This document shows positions 25,548 to 32,262 of a stretch of 64,000 bases of DNA, piece by piece. A program made the position numbers and the translations under genes. The notes below the pieces were generated by a model. It saw only the letters and a program-made list of their open reading frames with translations, ran no database searches and had not been told where the DNA came from. The DNA is taken from positions 806,001 to 870,000 of the forward strand of contig NZ_JBPZGZ010000003.1 in assembly GCF_051857475.1 (NCBI RefSeq), in the 5' to 3' direction. This stretch comes from Pelomonas sp051857475. GTDB taxonomy: Bacteria; Pseudomonadota; Gammaproteobacteria; Burkholderiales; Burkholderiaceae_C. Numbering within the stretch: position 1 is the first letter of the stretch; each line of letters starts with the position of its first letter.

Positions 25548-27059
25548 GTGCCCTCCATGGATCTCAGAGCCGACCACCGGCAAACCCAGACCCTGTCACC
25601 GCGACTGCAGCACGCCGTGCGCCTGCTGCAGATGTCGTCGCTGGACTTCGCGGCCATGCTGCGCGACACCCTGGGCCGCAACCCCTTCCTCGAGGCCGAG
25701 GACGGGGACATCCCCGAAGGTGATGATGGTGCGATGCCGCTGGCCGAAGCTGGCGCGGCCGGCAGCGCGCCCGAGCTGTCGAGCCTGTCCGGCCTGATGG
25801 ACGATGCCGATGCCGCCGTGACGGAAGCGGATGCCGACATGTCAGCGGTGCCGGCCGACGTGGACGTCACCGCCGTCAACGAGGAAAACAGCGACCGCGA
25901 CCTCTGGGCCGCCGACGGCAGCGGCCAGCGCCGGGCCGAGGACGGCGAACTCAGCGCGTTGGACATGATGGCCGTCGAGACCTCGCTGACGACGCATCTG
26001 CACGGACAGCTCAATGTGCTGCCGCTGTCCGAGCGCGACCTGGCGCTGGCGCGCACCATCGTCGAATCGCTGGATGACGATGGCTATCTGCGCACGCCGC
26101 TGGATGAGCTGGTTGGTGTCGCGGGGCTGGATCCCCAGCCCGAGCTGCAGGAGATGCAGTTCGCGCTCAAGCTGGTGCAATCGCTGGACCCTGCGGGCGT
26201 GGCGGCACGCGACGTGGGCGAATGCCTGCTGCTGCAACTGCCTGGCATCGACTGCCCCGACACGCGCCAGCTGGCCCAGACCATCATCACCCAGCATCTG
26301 TCAGCGCTGGCGGCGCGCGACGTCGCCACGCTGGCCCGGCAGCTGGGCGAAGCGCCAGCGCGCGTGGAGGCCGTCTGTGACCGCATCCGCCGCCTCGACC
26401 CGCGACCTGGCTGGCGCTTCGGCTCGTCGCATGTCGCCTATGTGGTGCCCGACGTCATCGTGAAGAAGGTGAGGGGCCAGTGGACGGTGCAGCTCAACCC
26501 GGCCATCGTGCCCAAGGTCAGGCTGAACCAGGTCTACGCCAACCTGTTCCAGCGCCACCGCACGGCGGCCAACAGCGAACTGGGCGCCCATCTGCAGGAG
26601 GCGCGCTGGACGCTGCGCAATGTCGAGCAGCGTTTCTCCACCATCCTGGACGTGGCCGAGGCCATCGTCAGGCGCCAGCACAACTTCCTTGACTACGGCG
26701 CGATGGCCATGAAGCCGCTGGGGCTGAAGGAGATTGCGGAGGAAGTCGGCATCCACGAGAGCACCGTCTCACGCGTGACCAACAACAAGTACATGGCCAC
26801 GCCGGTCGGCGTGCTGGAGCTGAAGTACTTTTTCAGCCGCGCCATGATCAGCGCCAACGGCAGCGCCTGCTCGGGCACGGCCATCCGTGGTTTGGTCAAG
26901 GACATCATCGAGGCAGAGAGCGCGGATGCGCCGCTGTCTGATGCCGAGATCACCCGCCAACTGGCGCAGCAGGGTCTGGTTGTGGCGCGCCGCACCGTCA
27001 CCAAATATCGCCAGATGCTGAAGATCGACGCCGTGGACCGGCGTCGGCGCGTGGCCTGA
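25548..27059 (+). CDS. rpoN: RNA polymerase sigma-54 factor
   Basis: 503 residues from GTG 25548 (AGAGGA 7-8 nt before it; the ATG at 25557 is too far). Region I is recognisable in QTLSPRLQHAVRLLQMSSLDF and NPFLEAED. An acidic region II follows (about 45-125), then the core-binding domain. The HTH is in LKEIAEEVGIHESTVSRVTN. The RpoN box is ARRTVTKYRQML near the C-terminus. The usual rpoN neighbours (lptB, hpf, ptsN) are absent. Here it sits among stress and repair genes, which suggests a second, dedicated copy. It should direct the -24/-12 promoters listed here. Confidence 0.96.
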   Translation: MPSMDLRADHRQTQTLSPRLQHAVRLLQMSSLDFAAMLRDTLGRNPFLEAEDGDIPEGDDGAMPLAEAGAAGSAPELSSLSGLMDDADAAVTEADADMSAVPADVDVTAVNEENSDRDLWAADGSGQRRAEDGELSALDMMAVETSLTTHLHGQLNVLPLSERDLALARTIVESLDDDGYLRTPLDELVGVAGLDPQPELQEMQFALKLVQSLDPAGVAARDVGECLLLQLPGIDCPDTRQLAQTIITQHLSALAARDVATLARQLGEAPARVEAVCDRIRRLDPRPGWRFGSSHVAYVVPDVIVKKVRGQWTVQLNPAIVPKVRLNQVYANLFQRHRTAANSELGAHLQEARWTLRNVEQRFSTILDVAEAIVRRQHNFLDYGAMAMKPLGLKEIAEEVGIHESTVSRVTNNKYMATPVGVLELKYFFSRAMISANGSACSGTAIRGLVKDIIEAESADAPLSDAEITRQLAQQGLVVARRTVTKYRQMLKIDAVDRRRRVA

Positions 27060-27074
27060 AAAAGCGGCCAAGAA

Positions 27075-27107
27075 GCCCGTGGCCCGGCAAGGCGCCGGGC
27101 CGCGGGC
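27075..27107 (-). terminator. Hairpin between the convergent rpoN and miniprotein genes
   Basis: GCCCG-x-GGCCCGGC and GCCGGGCC-x-CGGGC form a long GC-rich stem with one mismatch. On the minus strand it is followed some 12 nt later by five T, so it may end the miniprotein transcript. No T-run follows on the plus strand. Confidence 0.45.
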
Positions 27108-27114
27108 CTGTGCG

Positions 27115-27192
27115 TCAGTGGAAGAACAGATACACCAGCAGCAGCACGATGCCCGGAACGCCGAGCAGCCAGGCGAGGAGGTATTTGCCCAT
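27115..27192 (-). CDS. 25-residue single-span membrane miniprotein
   Basis: The ATG at 27192 has AGGAGAA 5-6 nt upstream. The 25 residues form one hydrophobic span (LLAWLLGVPGIVLLLVYLFF) after MGKY. The frame is open further upstream, but that part is Arg/Pro-rich and looks non-coding. Small proteins with a YLLAWLLGVP core are, to my knowledge, conserved in proteobacteria with unknown function. No sigma-54 site was seen upstream. Confidence 0.65.
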   Translation of the reverse strand: MGKYLLAWLLGVPGIVLLLVYLFFH

Positions 27193-27419
27193 GATGTTCT
27201 CCTGTGAGTTGAGGGTAGGAGGAGCATGGACCTGGCCGCAAGGGCGGGACAGCGGACGAGACGCGGCGCGTGCGTAGGAAGAGCGGACGCGGCCAACCCG
27301 TAGGACTGGACCCACCCGAAGACAAGGCCTGGGCCGGTGCTGCGCAGAAGGCCTAACGCTTAACCTGACGGCATTCCCTAGGCAAGTCGCCATGAGGGGT
27401 CATCGCAAAGGAGCACATC

Positions 27420-27611
27420 ATGAACAGCGACCAAATCAAGGGCAGCATCAAGGACGTCGCCGGCAAGGCGCAACGCAAGCTGGGTGAAGCCATCGGCAGC
27501 ACCGAGCAGCAAGTCAAGGGTGCCGCCACCCAGGTGGAAGGCAAGGCCCAGAAGGCCGTCGGCGACGTGCGCGAGGCCGTCAGGGACACTCGCGACAACC
27601 GCAAGATCTGA
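27420..27611 (+). CDS. CsbD family stress protein
   Basis: 63 residues opening with NSDQIKGSIKDVAGKAQRKL, the CsbD signature, and continuing with the helical repeat GAATQVEGKAQKAVGDVREA. These small, soluble, probably disordered proteins are induced by general stress in many bacteria. AAGGAG stands at good spacing. Only a poor GG-N10-GC match (27370-27383, -12 AGGC) lies upstream, so its promoter is not assigned to sigma-54. A terminator follows. Confidence 0.92.
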   Translation: MNSDQIKGSIKDVAGKAQRKLGEAIGSTEQQVKGAATQVEGKAQKAVGDVREAVRDTRDNRKI

Positions 27612-27631
27612 TCATCCTCGCGCCAGGTCAA

Positions 27632-27664
27632 GCCGCCGGGCCGTTGCGCCCGGCGGCTTTTTTT
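27632..27664 (+). terminator. Rho-independent terminator after csbD
   Basis: Perfect 10-bp stem GCCGCCGGGC / GCCCGGCGGC (27632-27641, 27648-27657) with a 6-nt loop, then seven T. Confidence 0.95.
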
Positions 27665-27710
27665 GTAAACCCACCGTGCCGACGCCCAGCCGCAGATGCT
27701 GACGCCGCGT

Positions 27711-28415
27711 TCAGGCCGCCGGCACAGCGGCCGTGTAGCTGGCCTGCGGTCGCGGCAGCCATTCCGCCGGCACGGCCGCAGGGCTGCCCGCCAGCTTCCC
27801 GACGTAGGTCGCCAGATTGGGCCAGTCGAAGAAGCGCGCATCGGGCTCGCGCAGCGGCGAGCGGCGCCAGGCGGTCTCGGCGCCGCTGTCCAGCAGCAGG
27901 CCACCCGCGCCGGCGCGATGGCCGGCCTCGACGTCGTCCAGCGTGTTTCCCACCATCCAGGAGCGCTTCAGGTCCAGCCCATGGCGGTGGGCGGCACGGA
28001 TCAGCATGCCTGGCGCCGGCATGCGGCACAGGCAGGCGGGCCGCCCTTCGCTGTCCGGCGCATGGGGGCAGACCTCGACGCCGTCGACGCGCACGGCGTG
28101 GTCGTGCAGCAGGCGCTGCAGCAGCACCTGCTGCAGGCGCGCGAACTCGGCCCGCGTGAAGCGACCGTGCGCCAGCCCGCTCTGGTTGGTGACGACGACC
28201 AGGGCGAGGCCCGCCGCCTGCAGGCGCGCCAGCGCTTCGCCGACCCCCGGCATGAAGCGCAGTTGCAGCGGATCGGTGTCGTGGGACAGGTTCTCCACGA
28301 GGCTGCCATCCATGTCGAGGAAGAGGGCGGGGCGCTGCGGGGGGCGGACGACGGATCGCTGCGGCAGGTCATGCATCGACAGAAGGCTGAACGGGTCGTG
28401 GGACATGAAGGGCAT
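27711..28415 (-). CDS. HAD-IIIA phosphatase (GmhB-like)
   Basis: About 234 residues. HAD motif I is LFLDMDGSLVEN, with the second Asp as acid/base. Motif II is VVVTNQSGLAHG. A Cys/His zinc-loop-like segment is CPHAPDSEGRPACLCRMPAP. Motif III/IV is WMVGNTLDDVEAG. This is the histidinol-phosphate / heptose-bisphosphate phosphatase group (GmhB). It may dephosphorylate a sugar phosphate, or DNA ends given its neighbour Ku; neither is shown. ATG 28415, 28406 or 28376 are all possible starts. It has a near-perfect sigma-54 site upstream, divergent from ku. Confidence 0.82.
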   Translation of the reverse strand: MPFMSHDPFSLLSMHDLPQRSVVRPPQRPALFLDMDGSLVENLSHDTDPLQLRFMPGVGEALARLQAAGLALVVVTNQSGLAHGRFTRAEFARLQQVLLQRLLHDHAVRVDGVEVCPHAPDSEGRPACLCRMPAPGMLIRAAHRHGLDLKRSWMVGNTLDDVEAGHRAGAGGLLLDSGAETAWRRSPLREPDARFFDWPNLATYVGKLAGSPAAVPAEWLPRPQASYTAAVPAA

Positions 28416-28448
28416 GGCCGGAGCGGTGAGTGCCAGGAGGTGGGCTGG

Positions 28449-28464
28449 AGCAATCGGCGTGCCC
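28449..28464 (-). promoter_or_regulatory. Predicted sigma-54 promoter of the HAD phosphatase gene
   Basis: Minus strand GGCACGCCGATTGC followed by T, a full consensus match (GGCACG, TTGCT). GG at 28463-28462, GC at 28451-28450. Predicted +1 near 28438, 23 nt before ATG 28415. Confidence 0.75.
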
Positions 28465-28469
28465 GCTGC

Positions 28470-28485
28470 GGGCATGGCGGTTGCC
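28470..28485 (+). promoter_or_regulatory. Predicted sigma-54 promoter of the ku-ligD operon
   Basis: GGCATGGCGGTTGC with GG at 28471-28472 and GC at 28483-28484. Predicted +1 near 28496 leaves a 15-nt leader carrying GGAG before ATG 28511. It is back to back with the HAD-gene site, seven bases apart. Confidence 0.68.
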
Positions 28486-28510
28486 CTGAGGGGCTGAACA
28501 GGAGACCCCC

Positions 28511-29419
28511 ATGGCGACCTCGACCCGCTCCATTGCCTCTCTGACCCTGAGTTTCGGACTCGTCAACGTGCCCGTGCGCTTGTATTCGGCGACCGAGTCC
28601 GGGGCCGACATCCGCTTCAACCTGCTGGACAAGGACGGCTCGCGGCTCAAGCAGCAGTACGTCAACGAGCGCACCCGCAAGGTCGTCGAGCGCAAGGACA
28701 TGGTCAAGGGCTATGAGATCGAGGACAACCAGTTCGTCCTCTTCACGCCCGACGAGCTCAAGGAGCTGGAAGAGGGCAGCAGCCATGTCATCCAGATCGT
28801 CAGCTTCGTGCCGCTGGAATCCATCGACCCGCTGTACTACGACAAGAGCTATCTGCTGGCCCCCGACAAGCGCGGCGAGAAGCCTTATGCCCTGCTGGCA
28901 GAGGCCCTGCGCCAGTCCGGCCGCTGCGCTCTGGCCAAATGGCCCTGGAAGGCCAAGCAGTACGTGGCCCAGGTGCGGGCCAACGAGGACGGCCTGATCC
29001 TGCAGCAGCTGCGCTACTCGGCCGAGGTGAGGTCGTTGGCTGCGCTGGAGATCCCCAAGACCGCCGTCTCCAAGCCTGAGCTGCAGCTGGCCCTGCAGCT
29101 GGTGGGCCAGATCGCCGCGGACAGCTTCGACCCCGAACAGTTCCACGACGAGGAGAAGGAGAGGGTGCTCGCGGCGATCGAGGAGAAGGTCAAGGGCAAG
29201 AAGATCGTCACCTCCTCGCGCGAGGAGCATGGTCCGGTGGGCGGCGGCCAGGTCATTGACCTGATGGATGCCCTGCGTGCGAGCCTGGGCAAGGCGCCGT
29301 CGGCCAAGACCGGCACCAAGACTTCCGCCAAAGTCACGCCGCTGCCGGCGCGCAAGAAGGCCGCGGCCAAACGAACCGAGAGCGAGCCCGCGCCCAAGCG
29401 TGCACGCGCTCAGCGCTGA
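28511..29419 (+). CDS. ku: Non-homologous end joining protein Ku
   Basis: 302 residues. The bacterial Ku core starts TRSIASLTLSFGLVNVPVRLYSA and continues with FNLLDKDGSRLKQQYVNERT, KGYEIEDNQFVLFTPDEL and DPLYYDKSYLLAPDK. A basic C-terminal tail (about 260-302, Lys/Arg/Ala-rich) is the usual DNA-binding extension. It forms a homodimeric ring on broken DNA ends and recruits LigD. Stop and ligD start overlap as TGATG, so synthesis is coupled. A predicted sigma-54 promoter is directly upstream. Confidence 0.96.
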   Translation: MATSTRSIASLTLSFGLVNVPVRLYSATESGADIRFNLLDKDGSRLKQQYVNERTRKVVERKDMVKGYEIEDNQFVLFTPDELKELEEGSSHVIQIVSFVPLESIDPLYYDKSYLLAPDKRGEKPYALLAEALRQSGRCALAKWPWKAKQYVAQVRANEDGLILQQLRYSAEVRSLAALEIPKTAVSKPELQLALQLVGQIAADSFDPEQFHDEEKERVLAAIEEKVKGKKIVTSSREEHGPVGGGQVIDLMDALRASLGKAPSAKTGTKTSAKVTPLPARKKAAAKRTESEPAPKRARAQR

Positions 29420-31911
29420 TGGCCAGAGCCCGGCCGGCCGCCGAAGTACCGCTGGCGCGCTACAACGCCAAGCGTGATTTCAGCGGCACCGCCGAGCCCC
29501 AGGGTCGTGTCGGCCGCAAGAAGGCCAAGGCCCTGGCCTTTGTCATCCAGAAGCACTGGGCCTCGCGCCTGCATTACGACTTCCGCCTCGAGCTGGACGG
29601 CGTGATGCTGAGCTGGGCCGTGCCCAAGGGGCCGAGCTATGACCCGAAGGTCAAGCACATGGCCGTGCGCGTGGAAGACCACCCGGTCAGCTACAACCGG
29701 TTCGAAGGCGACATCCCCAAGGGCCATTACGGCGCCGGCCGCGTCATCATCTGGGACCGTGGCGAATGGACGCCGGTTGGCGATCCGCACGAGGGGCTGA
29801 AGCAGGGCAAGCTGATCTTCCAGCTGCACGGCGAGAAGCTGGCCGGCCTGTGGGAGCTGGTGCGCATCGCCAAGCCGGGCGACAAGCAGGAGGCGTGGCT
29901 GCTGCTGAAGAAGAAGGGCGATGCCTGGGCGCGGCCGAGCAGCGAGTACGACGTCGTGACGGCGCTGCCGGACAGCGTCGTCGAAACGCCGCTGGGCCTG
30001 ATCGAAGCGCGCGAGGGCCGCGGCGAGACGCCGGCGACGCCCGACCTCGCCAAGGCCGTCAAGGCGGCCCTGCCCAGGACGCTGGAGCCGCAGCTGGCGA
30101 CGCTGGCGACCGCCGTGCCGCCTGGCGTCGACTGGGTGGTCGAGAACAAGTTCGACGGCTATCGCATGCTGGTGCGCCTGTCGGCCGGCAAGGCCAGGCT
30201 GATCACGCGCAACGGCCATGACTGGACGGCCAAGCTCAGGCATCTGGCCGCCGAGGTCGAGCAGCTCGGCATCGCCAGGGCCTGGCTGGACGGCGAGATC
30301 GTCGTGCTGAACGAGGCCGGCGTGCCTGACTTCGGCCGCCTGCAGGACGCCATTGATGGCGCGCGCAACGAGGACATCGTCTTCTATCTCTTCGACCTGC
30401 CTTTCCTTGGCGACCGCGACCTGCGCGCCGTGCCGCTGCAAAGCCGCCGCGCCGTGCTGCAGAAACTGCTGAAGGGCCACGAAGGCCCGCGCATCCGCTT
30501 CAGCGAGGCTTTCCCGGCGGGACCGGCCGAGGTGCTGGACGCCGCCTGCCGCATCGGCCTGGAAGGCGTCATCCTGAAACGGGCCGACTCGCCCTATGTG
30601 AACCGGCGAAGCGACAGCTGGCTGAAGCTGAAATGCCAGCGCCGCCAGGAGTTCGTCGTGCTCGGCTTCACCGACCGCAGCAACTCGCCGGGCGAGGTCG
30701 GTGCGCTGCTGCTGGGCTATCACGACGGGCAGGGGCGGCTGCGGCATGCCGGCGCCGTCGGCACAGGCTGGTCATCCGTCCAGGGCAAGGCCCTGCACAA
30801 GCAGCTCGTGAAGCTGGAGACGGCCAAGCCGGCCGTGGCCCCCGAGGCGCCGCCGCCCAGCCGGCGCGGCGGTCGTTCGCGCGGGCAGGAGCGCTGGGTG
30901 CGGCCCAAGCTGGTGGTCGAGATTGCCTTTGGCGAATGGACGGCCGACGGCCATATCCGGCACGCCAGCTTTCGCGGTGTCCGCGAGGACAAGCCGGCCA
31001 GCGCCATCACGCGGGAGCAGGCCGTGACGGCAGCGGCCACCAAGCCCGCGCCCAAGGTCTCCCATCCGGAGCGGGTCATCGATGCCGCATCGGGCGTCAC
31101 CAAGCTCGACCTGGCGCGTTACTACGAGAGCGTGGCCGACTGGCTGCTGCCGCATCTGCGCGAACGGCCGGTATCCCTGGTGCGCGCGCCGCGTGGCATT
31201 GCGGGCCAGCTGTTCTTCCAGAAGCATGCCGAGACGCCCATGCCCGGCATCCGCCAGCTCGATGCCGACCTGTGGCCCGGGCATGAACCGCTGCTGGTCG
31301 TCGATTCGGTAGAAGGCCTGGTGTCGGCAGCGCAGATGAATGTCGTCGAGTTCCACACCTGGAACACGACCACCGCCCACATCGACCAGCCGGATCGCAT
31401 CGTCTTCGACCTGGACCCCGGCGAGGGCGTACCCTGGGCGCATTTGCAGGAAGCGGCCCTGCTGACCCGCACCATGCTGGAGGAACTGGGCCTGCGCAGC
31501 TGGCTCAAGACCAGTGGCGGCAAGGGCCTGCATGTGGTGGTGCCGCTGAAACCCAAGATCGACAACGCCCAGGCGAAGGACTTTGCCCGCGCGGTCGTCG
31601 CCCACATGGCGCGCGCCATCCCGCAGCGCTTTGTCGCCAAGAGCGGGCCCAGCAATCGTGTCGGCAAAATCTTCATCGACTATCTGCGCAACGGCGAAGG
31701 CCAGACGACGGTGGCGGCCTTCTCGGCGCGTGCCCGGCCGGGCCTGGGCGTCTCCATGCCGGTGGCCTGGGACCAATTGGCCGAGGTGAAGGGTGGTGCG
31801 CAATGGACGGTGAAGACAGCGCGTGACCACTTGTCACTGCAGAAAGTGGATCCCTGGGCCGATTTCTGGAAAAGCCGCCAGACCGTGAAGCGCTTGCCGC
31901 CACAGCGCTGA
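29419..31911 (+). CDS. ligD: Multidomain DNA ligase D (PE-LIG-POL)
   Basis: 830 residues in the Pseudomonas order. The 3'-phosphoesterase domain (about 35-165) has H46, H52 and D54 in HWASRLHYDFRLELDG and H88 in EDHPV. The ATP-dependent ligase (about 220-520) has the nucleotidyl Lys K244 in ENKFDGYR. The primase-polymerase (about 540-825) has catalytic aspartates in VFDLDPGEG and SGGKGLHVVVPL. It trims, fills and seals double-strand breaks with Ku. The two genes form a complete minimal end-joining pathway. Confidence 0.96.
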   Translation: MARARPAAEVPLARYNAKRDFSGTAEPQGRVGRKKAKALAFVIQKHWASRLHYDFRLELDGVMLSWAVPKGPSYDPKVKHMAVRVEDHPVSYNRFEGDIPKGHYGAGRVIIWDRGEWTPVGDPHEGLKQGKLIFQLHGEKLAGLWELVRIAKPGDKQEAWLLLKKKGDAWARPSSEYDVVTALPDSVVETPLGLIEAREGRGETPATPDLAKAVKAALPRTLEPQLATLATAVPPGVDWVVENKFDGYRMLVRLSAGKARLITRNGHDWTAKLRHLAAEVEQLGIARAWLDGEIVVLNEAGVPDFGRLQDAIDGARNEDIVFYLFDLPFLGDRDLRAVPLQSRRAVLQKLLKGHEGPRIRFSEAFPAGPAEVLDAACRIGLEGVILKRADSPYVNRRSDSWLKLKCQRRQEFVVLGFTDRSNSPGEVGALLLGYHDGQGRLRHAGAVGTGWSSVQGKALHKQLVKLETAKPAVAPEAPPPSRRGGRSRGQERWVRPKLVVEIAFGEWTADGHIRHASFRGVREDKPASAITREQAVTAAATKPAPKVSHPERVIDAASGVTKLDLARYYESVADWLLPHLRERPVSLVRAPRGIAGQLFFQKHAETPMPGIRQLDADLWPGHEPLLVVDSVEGLVSAAQMNVVEFHTWNTTTAHIDQPDRIVFDLDPGEGVPWAHLQEAALLTRTMLEELGLRSWLKTSGGKGLHVVVPLKPKIDNAQAKDFARAVVAHMARAIPQRFVAKSGPSNRVGKIFIDYLRNGEGQTTVAAFSARARPGLGVSMPVAWDQLAEVKGGAQWTVKTARDHLSLQKVDPWADFWKSRQTVKRLPPQR

Positions 31912-31922
31912 CTGACGCGTCT

Positions 31923-31938
31923 GGGCACGCCGTTTGCC
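31923..31938 (+). promoter_or_regulatory. Predicted sigma-54 promoter of the 31972 gene
   Basis: GGCACGCCGTTTGC with GG at 31924-31925 and GC at 31936-31937, exact in both boxes. It starts 12 nt after the ligD stop. Predicted +1 near 31949, 23 nt before ATG 31972. Confidence 0.75.
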
Positions 31939-31971
31939 ACCAGTTACGTTCAGCTCAGAACCGGGTGGCCC

Positions 31972-32250
31972 ATGTCGACATCGATGGCGCGCTATGTCTT
32001 CTTCAACAATGCCGCAGACCGCGAGAGTGTGCGAAACGCCGGCACCATCGCCACGGCCTGTGGCGCCAGGGTGGTGGAACTCCTGCCCAAAGCCGTCCTG
32101 ATGGACGTGGACGTGGACAGCCTGCCCGATATCGCCGCGCTGTTGGTGGGCTGGCAGTCCACGCCCGACAGGCGTCAGCTGCGCGGCCGAGGCCAGGCGT
32201 CCGTCGGACGCGCCACGGCGCCCTCACGGCCCGCAGCACTGGCGGCCTGA
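31972..32250 (+). CDS. Hypothetical small protein, predicted stress-regulon member
   Basis: 92 residues, no family recognised. The first two thirds look like a compact alpha/beta domain (ARYVFFNNAADRESVRNAG, GARVVELLPKAVLMDVD). The rest is a basic, Arg/Ala/Pro-rich tail that could bind nucleic acid. It has its own exact sigma-54 site and lies just after ligD. Convergent with the FtsH-like gene (12 nt gap). Confidence 0.68.
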   Translation: MSTSMARYVFFNNAADRESVRNAGTIATACGARVVELLPKAVLMDVDVDSLPDIAALLVGWQSTPDRRQLRGRGQASVGRATAPSRPAALAA

Positions 32251-32262
32251 GAGCGCCGTCGG

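Noticed and set aside
27370..27383. GGCATTCCCTAGGC before csbD as a sigma-54 promoter
   Set aside because: The -12 box is AGGC, lacking the conserved TT; not counted.
27711..28415. Assigning the HAD phosphatase firmly to LPS heptose synthesis (gmhB)
   Set aside because: Motifs fit the GmhB group, but no other heptose genes are nearby and the context is DNA repair and stress, so the symbol is withheld.
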